Below, piece by piece: positions 50,019 through 58,051 of a DNA stretch of 64,000 nt (the stretch's first letter is position 1; the number at the start of each line of letters is the position of its first letter). The stretch comes from Limosilactobacillus viscerum (GTDB lineage Bacteria; Bacillota; Bacilli; Lactobacillales; Lactobacillaceae). The stretch covers positions 1-64,000 of the forward strand of contig NZ_CANDNW010000001.1 of assembly GCF_947387525.1 (NCBI RefSeq). The letters are read 5' to 3'. A model generated the notes under the pieces. That model saw only the letters and a program-made list of their open reading frames with translations. It did no database searches and was not told where the DNA came from. The position numbers and the translations under genes are program-made.

Positions 50019-51116
50019 TTAAACGTTGAACCGGAATTCAACAATATCGCCGTCTTGCATTACGTAATCCTTACCTTCAAGACGGAGCTTCCCAGCTTCC
50101 TTAACAGCCGCTTCTGAGCCGAGCTTATCAAGGTCTTCAAAACTCATTACTTCGGCCCGAATAAAGCCACGTTCGAAGTCTGAGTGAATAATCCCAGCAG
50201 CTTGCGGTGCCTTTGTGCCCTTCCGGTAAGTCCAGGCACGAGTTTCAGGGCCACCAGCAGTGAAGAAGGTTTCCAGGCCAAGCAACTTGTATGCGGCCCG
50301 AATCAGCCGGTTCAAGCCTGGTTCCTTAACCCCTTCCATTTCAAGGAAGTCAGCCTTGTCAGCGTCGTCCATTTCAGCGATTTGTTCTTCGGCAGCGGCA
50401 GCGACACCGATCACTTCACCATCGCCCTTGACGTGTTCCTTGATTTCATCCATGTACTTGTTGCCGTCAGGGTCAGCCATGTCATCTTCCGCGATATTGG
50501 CTACGTACAGCACTGGTTTGCTAGTCAGCAGAAAGAGTCCCTTAACAATTTTCTTTTCATCATCGCTAAAGTCAATTGAGCGAACACTCTTACCATCTTC
50601 AAGAACCGGCTTAATCTTGTTTAAAACATCGAGTTCGGCTAAGGCATCCTTGTCACGGCCCTTAGCTGCCCGCTGTACCTTGCTTAACCGCTTATTAACG
50701 GCGTCCAAGTCAGCCATTACCAATTCCAGGTTAATCGTATCAATATCTTCGATTGGGTCAACCTTACCGGAAACACTGGTAATGTCGCTATCGTCAAAGG
50801 CCCGTACCACGTGGACAATGGCATCAGTCTGCCGAATGTTTTCCAAGAACTTGTTACCAAGTCCTTCACCCTTGCTGGCACCTTTAACAATCCCAGCAAT
50901 GTCGGTAAATTCGAAGGTGGTTGGAACGATCTTTTTAGCGGGAATTAATTCTTGGATCCGGTCCAGACGCTTATCTGGCACTTCCACCATCCCCACGTTA
51001 GGATCAATCGTTGCGAATGGGTAGTTGGCCATTTCAGCACCGGCCTTAGTAATTGCGTTAAACAGTGTGGACTTACCAACATTTGGTAAACCAACGATAC
51101 CTGCAGTTAATGACAT
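50019..51116 (-). CDS. ychF: Redox-regulated ATPase YchF (OLA1 family)
   Basis: 365 residues. GIVGLPNVGKSTLFNAITK P-loop, switch DIAGIVKGASKGEGLGNKFL, altered G4 that prefers ATP, and a C-terminal TGS domain (FFTAGGPETRAWTYRKGTKAPQAAG). Ribosome- and catalase-associated stress protein in other bacteria. 51 nt after the DUF951 gene. Confidence 0.96.
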   Translation of the reverse strand: MSLTAGIVGLPNVGKSTLFNAITKAGAEMANYPFATIDPNVGMVEVPDKRLDRIQELIPAKKIVPTTFEFTDIAGIVKGASKGEGLGNKFLENIRQTDAIVHVVRAFDDSDITSVSGKVDPIEDIDTINLELVMADLDAVNKRLSKVQRAAKGRDKDALAELDVLNKIKPVLEDGKSVRSIDFSDDEKKIVKGLFLLTSKPVLYVANIAEDDMADPDGNKYMDEIKEHVKGDGEVIGVAAAAEEQIAEMDDADKADFLEMEGVKEPGLNRLIRAAYKLLGLETFFTAGGPETRAWTYRKGTKAPQAAGIIHSDFERGFIRAEVMSFEDLDKLGSEAAVKEAGKLRLEGKDYVMQDGDIVEFRFNV

Positions 51117-51167
51117 GAAATTTTCACTTTCCTTTTTATTTATTTTTCTAAAACAATGAACAACTAA

Positions 51168-51368
51168 TTATTGGTTGTCAGCAGGAGCTTTTTCAAGGAC
51201 TTTTTTGAAACCCTTGTCAAATTTTTGCCGCGTCATCATTACAACGTGTCCGCATCCCTGACACTGGATCTTAATATCGGCACCTACCCGGGTGATTAAC
51301 CAGCGGTTAGTTCCACAGGGGTGGGCCTTTTTCATCAATACAACATCACCCTTGTCATAAGCAGCCAT
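51168..51368 (-). CDS. DUF951-family small protein
   Basis: 66 residues, DKGDVVLMKKAHPCGTNRWLITRVGADIKIQCQGCGHVVMMTRQKF. Two cysteine pairs (C of HPCG and CQGCGH) suggest a zinc-ribbon-like fold. Function unknown; conserved between parB and ychF in Lactobacillales. AGGAGGGA precedes the ATG. 11 nt after parB. Confidence 0.9.
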   Translation of the reverse strand: MAAYDKGDVVLMKKAHPCGTNRWLITRVGADIKIQCQGCGHVVMMTRQKFDKGFKKVLEKAPADNQ

Positions 51369-51379
51369 ATTAGTCCCTC

Positions 51380-52267
51380 CTAGTCTAATGAAATATTCAA
51401 TAATTCCAAAATCCTTGTTAAGTCATCATTGGACGTATATGGAATTTCAATCTTTCCGGCACCACGCTTACGGCTTTGTGCCACGGAAACTTTCGTCCCA
51501 AACTTACTTTGCAGTTGTGACTCTGCTTCACGAATATAAACTGGCTTTCGCGTCTTCTTTTTCGCAGCCCGTTTTTTACTTTCACCATTCATCTGCGCCA
51601 CAATTTCTTCAAGCTGCCGCACAGTCAGGTTATTATCCATCGCCCGTTTTGCCAACGCAACTAACTTCTTTTTATCCTTGAGGCCCAACATTGTCCGTGC
51701 CTGCCCCATTGAAAGGCGCCCATCATTTAAAGCATCCTTAATCAGGGTCGGCAAGCCAAGCAACCGTAAATAGTTCGCAATGTAGGGGCGACTCTTTCCC
51801 AGTCGTGCAGCTACTTCTGCCTGGGTCAGAGAAAGCTTATCCATCAGCGTCTGGTATGCTTGTGCCTCTTCAAGTGGCGTTAAGTCTTCCCGCTGTAAAT
51901 TTTCTAAAACGGCGACTTCCATCATCTGTTCGTTGGTCATGTTACGAACAATGGCCGGAATGGTCTCTTGTTTAGCCAGCTTGGAAGCCCGGAACCGCCG
52001 TTCACCAGCAATTAGTTCATAGCGTTCAATTGCTGGATCTGGCTGCCGTAAAATAACTGGTTGGAAGACCCCTGTTTTCTTAATTGAATCGGCTAGTTCC
52101 TTCAGTGCCGCCTTATCAAAGGTCCGCCGTGGCTGGTAAGGATTGGGGCGGATGAGAGAAAGCTTGACGTCTTGAACCGTCTCACCATTAACCGGCTCTT
52201 CAATATTGTTTTCTTCAAATAAGGCCTCGATACCGCGACCAAGGCCACCCTTTTTACGCTTTGCCAT
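51380..52267 (-). CDS. parB: Chromosome-partitioning protein ParB (Spo0J)
   Basis: 295 residues. CTPase/ParB box GERRFRASKLA, a helix-turn-helix LTQAEVAARLGKSRPYIANYLRLLGLP and a C-terminal dimer domain. Binds parS and slides as a CTP-loaded clamp; a match lies at 28250-28265. The ATG at 52267 gives the family start MAKRKKGGLGRGIEALF; it overlaps parA by 14 nt. Confidence 0.95.
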   Translation of the reverse strand: MAKRKKGGLGRGIEALFEENNIEEPVNGETVQDVKLSLIRPNPYQPRRTFDKAALKELADSIKKTGVFQPVILRQPDPAIERYELIAGERRFRASKLAKQETIPAIVRNMTNEQMMEVAVLENLQREDLTPLEEAQAYQTLMDKLSLTQAEVAARLGKSRPYIANYLRLLGLPTLIKDALNDGRLSMGQARTMLGLKDKKKLVALAKRAMDNNLTVRQLEEIVAQMNGESKKRAAKKKTRKPVYIREAESQLQSKFGTKVSVAQSRKRGAGKIEIPYTSNDDLTRILELLNISLD

Positions 52268-53024
52268 GCTTTGCCAACACTTCCTTTGCCAGTTCTTTGT
52301 AGACTTGTGCTCCCTTTGACCGCTTATCATAATCAATGATTGCCAGACCATGACTTGGTGCCTCCGACAGACGCACATTCCGTGGAATAACTGTCTTGTA
52401 AACCTGGTTGCCAAAGAACTTCTTTACTTCTGCATTAACCTGCTGACCGAGGTTCGTCCGCTTATCGTACATTGTCAACAGGACCCCTTCAATCTTCAGG
52501 TCAGCATTAAAGTGCTTTTGGACCAGCTTGATTGTGTTAAGCAACTGGCTTAACCCTTCCAAAGCATAGTATTCACTTTGCACGGGGATCAGAATCGAGT
52601 CACAGGCAGTGAAAGCATTAATTGTTAACAGGCCAAGTGAAGGTGGGCAGTCAATTAGGATAAAGTCATAATTATCCTTTACATCCCCAAAGGCGTCCTT
52701 AAGTCGGGTTTCCCGGGCCATCAGGTTGGTTAATTCAACTTCCGCCCCGGAAAGTGCAATCGTTGTTGGCGCAATATCTAGGTCGGGATGGCTAGAGTGG
52801 CGAATGACGTTCGTTAATGGTTCATCATTAATCAACACATCATAAACGCTCTTTTCAATTTCACGTTTCTCAACCCCCAACCCACTGGTGGCGTTCCCTT
52901 GGGGGTCAAGGTCAATCAAAAGGACGTGCTGACCCTGATCGGCAAGACATGCCCCAAGGTTAACACTGGTTGTCGTTTTACCTACACCACCCTTTTGGTT
53001 AGCTAAAGCAATTACTGAACCCAT
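52254..53024 (-). CDS. parA: Chromosome-partitioning ATPase ParA (Soj)
   Basis: 256 residues. Deviant Walker A KGGVGKTTTSVNL, Walker B LIDCPPSLG, and LLIDLDPQGNATSGLG. Works with ParB in origin segregation and DnaA control. 12 nt after noc. Confidence 0.96.
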   Translation of the reverse strand: MGSVIALANQKGGVGKTTTSVNLGACLADQGQHVLLIDLDPQGNATSGLGVEKREIEKSVYDVLINDEPLTNVIRHSSHPDLDIAPTTIALSGAEVELTNLMARETRLKDAFGDVKDNYDFILIDCPPSLGLLTINAFTACDSILIPVQSEYYALEGLSQLLNTIKLVQKHFNADLKIEGVLLTMYDKRTNLGQQVNAEVKKFFGNQVYKTVIPRNVRLSEAPSHGLAIIDYDKRSKGAQVYKELAKEVLAKHGKA

Positions 53025-53036
53025 TTAATCTGCCTC

Positions 53037-53993
53037 CTACTGCTTCTTCGGAATTTCAATTACCAGTTGGTAGGCCTTATCATCATCCGTTTCCTTCGTC
53101 GTAACGGCAAAGCCACTGTCAGTTGCCAACTTAATTGACTTCTTAATTGTATTCAAAGCTAACCGGGCATCATTAATCTGCTTAGCCCGTTTTGTCTTTG
53201 GATGAGCCTTCTTGCTCGACTTCTTTGCCTTGGTCTTCTTCGGTGCCGGGGTTGGTACATCTTGTCCTGGCTCGGCCTCAGGTGCAATTGCTGATAGTGC
53301 TTGCTTACGTGCTTCTGCCTTCTGCTTGGCAATTTCAGAAGGTAGTGGCCGGCCAAGCACCCGGGCAACCTCGTCTTCAGTTTGCCGAACAGTTAGCCGG
53401 TTATTAACTACCTTCATCAGCATGTCACGCTGTTGTTTTTCGTCAAGGTCCAACATTGCACGACCATGCCGCTCCGAAATTCGGTGGTCCAGAATGGCCG
53501 TTTGGACCGGTTTAATCAACTTCAACAGCCGGAGCTTATTAGCAACAAAGGACTGGCTCTTCCCCATTCCCTTGGCCAACGTTGCCTGGGTCAGATGGTT
53601 TAGGTCCATTAAGCGACGGTATGCTTGCGCCTCTTCAACAGAACTTAACTGTGACCGCTGGAGGTTTTCCACCAGGGCCAGTGAAGCAGCTTCATGGTCG
53701 CTCATCTTTTCGATAATTGCCGGTGCCGTTTCCCATTGCAGGAGCTTCATTGCCCGGTAACGACGCTCACCAGCAATAATTTCATACTTAGCCGGTTCAT
53801 ATTCCCGTAAGACAATTGGCTGGAGCAAGCCATGTTCATCAATAGTCTGGGCAAGCTCCCGAATGCCATCCTTATCAAAAACCTGCCGTGGCTGGTAACG
53901 GTTAGGAATGATCTGGTCTAACTTAATATCAACTACCTTTTGCTTGGTATCATTACCTTCACTTTTTCCAAAGTTAAATAATGAAAAAGCCAT
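53037..53993 (-). CDS. noc: Nucleoid occlusion protein Noc (ParB family)
   Basis: 318 residues, ParB-like with GERRYRAMKLL and HTH LTQATLAKGMGKSQSFVANKLRLLKL. The N-terminus MAFSLFNFGKSE is a short amphipathic stretch resembling the Noc membrane-targeting helix. A low-complexity linker rich in lysine, alanine and proline (about 236-275) separates the C-terminal domain. Position rsmG-noc-parA matches Noc in B. subtilis. Exact Noc-type site at 54842-54855. Confidence 0.92.
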   Translation of the reverse strand: MAFSLFNFGKSEGNDTKQKVVDIKLDQIIPNRYQPRQVFDKDGIRELAQTIDEHGLLQPIVLREYEPAKYEIIAGERRYRAMKLLQWETAPAIIEKMSDHEAASLALVENLQRSQLSSVEEAQAYRRLMDLNHLTQATLAKGMGKSQSFVANKLRLLKLIKPVQTAILDHRISERHGRAMLDLDEKQQRDMLMKVVNNRLTVRQTEDEVARVLGRPLPSEIAKQKAEARKQALSAIAPEAEPGQDVPTPAPKKTKAKKSSKKAHPKTKRAKQINDARLALNTIKKSIKLATDSGFAVTTKETDDDKAYQLVIEIPKKQ

Positions 53994-54010
53994 TATTCTT
54001 CCTCCTCACT

Positions 54011-54736
54011 CTATTGAAGCGGTTTTTTATTTGGCAACCCTGGCCGCCGTGGGTACTTTTTCGGGGTTGCGGTGATTTTATCAATTATTACTATTTTACG
54101 TTGTTCATCGGTACCCGGTAAGGTCAGTGCAACTTCTTTTTGCACCTGGCCACCTAGTTTCCTGATTGCCTCCTGCGCATCCGCTAGTTCCTCGTCAGCG
54201 GCACTAGCCTTGTAGGCAACCAATTCTCCGCCAACCCGCGCAGCGGGCAAGCAGAGCTCACTGAGGACGCTGAGCCGGGCCACTGCCCGTGCTGTCACTA
54301 AGTCATACATTTCACGATGGGCTGCTTTCTTTGCGGAAAAGGTCTCCGCCCGGTCATGAATAAGTTCAACTTCCGTTAGCCCGAGTTTAGTAACTAGTTC
54401 CTGCAAAAAGTTAATTCGTTTATTGAGGGAATCAACAATCGTTACTTTCAGCTGGGGAAAGGCAATCTTTAAGGGGAGCGATGGAAAACCGGCTCCCGCC
54501 CCGATATCGCAAAGGGTTAACTGCTCATTTTGTAACCGCGGTTCAGCAAGCGCCCCCGTTAAAGAGTCGTAAAAATGCTTAAGGTAAACATCATTTTTCT
54601 CCGTAATCCGGGTCAAGTTAACTTGCCGGTTAGTTGCCACCAATAGCTGGTAGTAATCAGCAAATTGCTGCATTTGCCGGTCAGTCAACTCCACGCCATG
54701 ATCAGCAAGTGTTTTTCGAAATTGTTCTGGATTCAT
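54011..54736 (-). CDS. rsmG: 16S rRNA (guanine527-N7)-methyltransferase
   Basis: 241 residues: [30 protein letters not shown] split over two motifs, [22 protein letters not shown] loop, and [20 protein letters not shown] lies nine nt before the ATG at 54736; the open frame extends to 54775 over the palindrome and ribosome site. First gene of the cluster. Confidence 0.95.
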   Translation of the reverse strand: MNPEQFRKTLADHGVELTDRQMQQFADYYQLLVATNRQVNLTRITEKNDVYLKHFYDSLTGALAEPRLQNEQLTLCDIGAGAGFPSLPLKIAFPQLKVTIVDSLNKRINFLQELVTKLGLTEVELIHDRAETFSAKKAAHREMYDLVTARAVARLSVLSELCLPAARVGGELVAYKASAADEELADAQEAIRKLGGQVQKEVALTLPGTDEQRKIVIIDKITATPKKYPRRPGLPNKKPLQ

Positions 54737-54754
54737 TGAATAAGCGCTCCTTTT

Positions 54755-54776
54755 CGTGAAACATAAATGTTTCACG
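54755..54776. promoter_or_regulatory. 22-bp perfect palindrome ahead of rsmG
   Basis: CGTGAAACAT, two A/T bases, ATGTTTCACG. The arms are the two halves of a parS site in inverted order (GTGAAACA...TGTTTCAC). Position just upstream of the rsmG ribosome site suggests an operator for ParB/Noc-type autoregulation. Confidence 0.5.
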
Positions 54777-54841
54777 TACCCTTATACTGTAACCTAAAAC
54801 CGCCGTCCTTTCAACTGCTTCGCCCACCAGTTTAGGTAATA

Positions 54842-54855
54842 ATTTCCCGGGAAAT
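54842..54855. promoter_or_regulatory. Noc-binding site (NBS)
   Basis: Exact ATTTCCCGGGAAAT, the B. subtilis Noc consensus, between the nucleoside hydrolase terminator and rsmG. Confidence 0.8.
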
Positions 54856-54864
54856 TTTAAAATA

Positions 54865-54903
54865 AAAAAGGAGCCATGACAAAGCTAACTTTGTCACAGC
54901 TCC
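54865..54903 (-). terminator. Terminator of the nucleoside hydrolase gene (repeat-like copy D)
   Basis: GGAGCTGTGACAAAG and CTTTGTCATGGCTCC pair, followed by T run on the minus strand. GGAGCTGTGAC is the same right-end motif as in repeat copies A-C. Confidence 0.85.
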
Positions 54904-54927
54904 GCCTCAGAATCCAAGCAATCGTGC

Positions 54928-55836
54928 TTAGTTCATCTTGCTTACTTCGTCTAAGAACCACTTGTTGAAGTAGTCAGCATCAATGTCGAGGCAAACATCT
55001 GCGTTTGTCTTTCCATCATGGTAAGCACCACGAACATCCGCAACCGTTGCACCAATTGCTGGTCCTTCAGTTTGAACATCGACCCACATCTTCTTAGTAG
55101 TAAATGCTTCTGGGTGGAGCAAGTAGAAGATGGTGTTAACATCGTGCATTGGACGACCTTCATCAGTACCATCATTGTAGTGGGTAATCAAGGCGTGGAG
55201 CATTTCACCAGTCTTGTTCATCTTGCCCAACTTTTCAATGGTGTCCTTAGTCAGAAGTGCCTTCAGGGTAACGTCCAGGCCTACCATTACAATTGGAATA
55301 CCCGCGTTGTACATAATCCGTGCTGCATCTGGGTCAGTGAAGACGTTGAATTCAGCAGCACTGGTCATGTTACCACCGGAAACAGAACCACCCATGGCAA
55401 CGATCCGCTTGATGTGGCTCTTTACTTCTGGGTATTGGCTAAAGAGTAAGGCAATGTTGGTGTATGAACCAGTTGGTACCAAGGTAACTTCGTCTTCAGC
55501 CATGATTGCGTCGTGCAGTGCTTCTACGGCAGTCTTATTAATTGGCTTACCGTAGTCTTCACCAAAGTCGTAACCTGGCATACCAGATTCACCGTGAATC
55601 CGGGCTGCATCTTCAAATGGCTTGATTAGTGGTTGTTCAGCACCGGCAGCAACTGGAATGTCCTTGCCGAAGAAATGAACAATCTTCAAGGCATTAGCAG
55701 TAGTCTTATCAACAGTAACGTTACCAGCAACAGCAGTAACTAACTTCAAATCGATTGAAGGATCGTTGATTGCCATTGTTAAGGCAGCAGCGTCATCAAT
55801 ACCGGGATCTGTATCCATAATAATCTTAGTGGTCAT
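54928..55836 (-). CDS. Ribonucleoside hydrolase (IunH/Rih family)
   Basis: 302 residues. Calcium site MDTDPGIDDAAAL at the N-terminus, active-site histidine in MHDVNTIFYLL, NVFTDPDAA and GGSVSGGNMT. Releases ribose and base from nucleosides. Follows the NupC transporter with a terminator between; a cre-like site (55858-55872) precedes it, pointing to uptake-and-salvage under carbon control. Confidence 0.94.
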   Translation of the reverse strand: MTTKIIMDTDPGIDDAAALTMAINDPSIDLKLVTAVAGNVTVDKTTANALKIVHFFGKDIPVAAGAEQPLIKPFEDAARIHGESGMPGYDFGEDYGKPINKTAVEALHDAIMAEDEVTLVPTGSYTNIALLFSQYPEVKSHIKRIVAMGGSVSGGNMTSAAEFNVFTDPDAARIMYNAGIPIVMVGLDVTLKALLTKDTIEKLGKMNKTGEMLHALITHYNDGTDEGRPMHDVNTIFYLLHPEAFTTKKMWVDVQTEGPAIGATVADVRGAYHDGKTNADVCLDIDADYFNKWFLDEVSKMN

Positions 55837-55857
55837 ATCTATTTCCTCCTATATTAA

Positions 55858-55872
55858 TTGCAAGCGTTTACG
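55858..55872 (-). promoter_or_regulatory. cre-like site ahead of the nucleoside hydrolase gene
   Basis: TTGCAAGCGTTTACG fits WTGNAANCGNWNNCW except the final base; candidate CcpA target. Confidence 0.5.
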
Positions 55873-55883
55873 AAATAAGGGTT

Positions 55884-55913
55884 AAAAAAAGCAGCCATAC
55901 AGCTGCTTTTAAA
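55884..55913 (-). terminator. Terminator of the nupC-like gene
   Basis: AAGCAGC and GCTGCTT pair, T run on the minus strand, three nt after the stop at 55916. Confidence 0.8.
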
Positions 55914-55915
55914 TT

Positions 55916-57118
55916 TTACCAAACGAACAGACCAACAAATGCAGCTGACATCAGTGATACTAAGATACCTGACAGTAACAGGTAACCAATGTTAGTAGCA
56001 ATGTAGTCGTTATCTTCCTTATCAGCTAAGCCCTTGAAGGCACCGATAATCATACCTAAAGTACCAAAGTTGGCGAAGGAAGTAACGAAGACAGTCAGAA
56101 CGGCCTTTAAGTGTTCTGGGTAGTTGTTGATTGAACCAGTAACCTTACCCATAACAACGAATTCGTTAGTAACTAACTTCATACCCATGTCTTGAGCAAG
56201 TTGCCATGCTTGGTGAACTGGGAGACCCAGTAACCATGAGAATGGGAACATGCAGACACCAAGGATACTTTCAAGTGACAGTGGCTTCCAGAACAGTGCC
56301 AAGATCTTGTCAATCAAAGCAGCCAATGCAACGAAGGCAACAACGTTAGCAACAATGATCAAGATCAGCTTACCGGCACCAAGGATAGAGTCACCAAGGA
56401 AGCTGAAGAATGGTTCCTTCTTACCGCCATCATCGTTACCAACCTTTTCGATGGTATCTTCTTCTGGTGAAACAGTAACAGGGTTCAACATACTAGTAGC
56501 GATCAGAGCGTTAATAATGTTGATAGGAACAGCGGTCAAAATGTATTGACCAGGCATCATTTCAATATATGCACCCAAGATTGAAGCAGTAACACAAGAC
56601 ATTGACATCATAGCCAGAGTCAGGTTACGTTCCTTACCCATCTTCCGAATTTGCATACCGGAAACAGCAAGAACTTCAGTGTTACCTAAGAACATCATTT
56701 CAACAGCAAAGAATGATTCGAACTTTGGTTGACCAGTGATGTATGAGAGTCCACGTCCGATCCACTTGATAATCCATGGCAAGAAGCCAATGTAAGTCAA
56801 GATATCGAACAATGGAACAATCATCAGGATTGGCATCAGAGCAGAACAAATGAAGTTCAGGCTCTTAGTGTTGTACCAATCACCAAGTGCGAAGACAGTC
56901 CCCTTTGCGGAAACGTCAACAATCCAAACGAATCCATCGGCAGCGGCCTTAACACCGGCACGACCTGCTGAAGATCCAGTCAAGAACCATGCCAAAAGTA
57001 AGTTCAGCACGATCATGATACCGACAGTCTTCCAGTTGATGGCTTTACGGTTCTTTGAGAACAGCCAACCGATGAAAAGGAAGACAATCAATCCAAGAAT
57101 ATTGATTGCAAGATACAT
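55916..57118 (-). CDS. Concentrative nucleoside transporter (NupC/CNT family)
   Basis: 400 residues with about ten membrane segments. CNT motifs GQPKFESFFAVEMMFLGNTEVLAVSG and LTNEFVVMGKVTGSI-like VTNEFVVMGK followed by FANFGTLGMIIGAFKGL. Proton- or sodium-coupled uptake of nucleosides. Adjacent nucleoside hydrolase supports the role. Region upstream has a promoter, a CCGAAC box and cre-like sites. Confidence 0.93.
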   Translation of the reverse strand: MYLAINILGLIVFLFIGWLFSKNRKAINWKTVGIMIVLNLLLAWFLTGSSAGRAGVKAAADGFVWIVDVSAKGTVFALGDWYNTKSLNFICSALMPILMIVPLFDILTYIGFLPWIIKWIGRGLSYITGQPKFESFFAVEMMFLGNTEVLAVSGMQIRKMGKERNLTLAMMSMSCVTASILGAYIEMMPGQYILTAVPINIINALIATSMLNPVTVSPEEDTIEKVGNDDGGKKEPFFSFLGDSILGAGKLILIIVANVVAFVALAALIDKILALFWKPLSLESILGVCMFPFSWLLGLPVHQAWQLAQDMGMKLVTNEFVVMGKVTGSINNYPEHLKAVLTVFVTSFANFGTLGMIIGAFKGLADKEDNDYIATNIGYLLLSGILVSLMSAAFVGLFVW

Positions 57119-57189
57119 GGTTGTAATACACCCCTTATAAAAAAATCCATGTAATAAACACTGTTGTCTACGCTACTAAAATCGATAAA

Positions 57190-57217
57190 TTAATAATTGC
57201 TTTGTTCGGTGAGACAA
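57190..57217 (-). promoter_or_regulatory. Promoter of the nupC-like gene with embedded PurBox-like core
   Basis: Minus strand TTGTCT (57217-57212), 16-nt spacer, TATTAA (57195-57190). CACCGAACAAAG lies in the spacer; only one box is seen. Confidence 0.5.
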
Positions 57218-57360
57218 CTTTACAACTTTAAGAATATCCTACTTCGCCGTTTGTGTAAAGGCTTAAATAATGTCGACTTTGTGAAATGATACCGTTTTAT
57301 TTATCAGGGCAACCATCAAAACGGTTTACTTCCGGCATTGATTAAACGTTTTACTTATCA

Positions 57361-57406
57361 AGAAAGCGTTAACAAACTTTTAAAAGTTTTTTGGAAGCGC
57401 TAACCT
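57361..57406 (-). promoter_or_regulatory. Two cre-like sites upstream of the nupC-like gene
   Basis: AAGAAAGCGTTAACA (57361-57375) and TTGGAAGCGCTAACC (57392-57406) each fit the cre consensus with one mismatch. They lie 145-190 bp upstream of the promoter. Confidence 0.45.
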
Positions 57407-57449
57407 TGTGTAAGAAGCACAAGCAATTTCATTTTTTAATTTTGAAGTT

Positions 57450-57568
57450 AAATAAACAAATAGCCCGTTAATGTTCATTAGAATACGAACATCAGCGAGC
57501 CACCGTTTATGTGCGGAAGAATAACAATCCAGTTGTCCTTCCCGCCCCTGCCAAGGAAGTCCATTATA
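57450..57568 (-). ncRNA. Candidate small RNA 2 (promoter to terminator, about 107 nt)
   Basis: Minus strand TTGTTT-N17-TATAAT (57591-57563) predicts a start near 57556. A 14-bp stem (GCTCGCTGATGTTC at 57500-57487 with GAACATTAACGGGC at 57476-57463, three G-U pairs) plus a T-rich tail ends it near 57450. Inside, CTTCC/GGAAG and GGAAG/CTTCC arms give mutually exclusive hairpins. No coding frame with a ribosome site fits. Confidence 0.4.
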
Positions 57569-57588
57569 ATATTTTTGATCATTTAAAA

Positions 57589-57926
57589 CAAAAAAAGCGG
57601 AGACAAATTGATGTCTCCGTGCTCCCATGAAAAGGTAACAGCCGCGCTTAATTTAATTAAGATCCGTTAACGTGTCTTTATATCCGTTCTTCCGCCAAGG
57701 ATGAAGAACTAAAGCTTAATCATTTAAGGTTGTAGATATGGCCACTAATTTTTAGCTAACATACTTTTCAAGGAAACTAAAGCGTTTCATGTGGAGTGGG
57801 GTGTCGTTAATTATCGTGTTATTAATTAACTAGCTTCAAAGTAGTTTATTATGAGAAGATGTTCGTTCAAAATCGGCCATTACCTCTTCACAGTTAAAGT
57901 ATAATCCCTCGCCAGCTAAAGGTCAA
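57589..57926 (-). ncRNA. Candidate small RNA 1 (promoter to terminator, about 300 nt)
   Basis: Minus strand TTGACC (57926-57921), 17-nt spacer, TATACT (57903-57898), then about 300 nt, then the terminator CGGAGAC/GTCTCCG plus seven T residues (57619-57589). It holds only tiny open frames, such as a 14-codon one at about 57877 and a 12-codon one at 57789, without proper ribosome sites. An 8-bp stem GTTAATTA/TAATTAAC lies inside. Its 3' neighbour is small RNA 2. The remainder of 57119-58051 shows nothing I recognise. Confidence 0.4.
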
Positions 57927-58051
57927 ACGAACCGCGTCATATCAACGTTTAAACCACTTTTAACAGCTAGACATTTTTGGCCATTTAACCAAATAGCAAA
58001 TCGGTTTTAAACTCTTTGATTCTTTTTGATTAATATCTAATGATAAAAATT

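Noticed and set aside
50260-51024. 254-codon plus-strand open frame
   Set aside because: Exactly opposite ychF with serine/leucine-rich composition typical of an antisense frame.
53212-53760. 182-codon plus-strand open frame
   Set aside because: Antisense shadow of noc.
57380-57628. Open frame of 82 codons on the minus strand
   Set aside because: It starts within a terminator, has no ribosome site, crosses the sRNA-2 promoter and terminator, and resembles no family.
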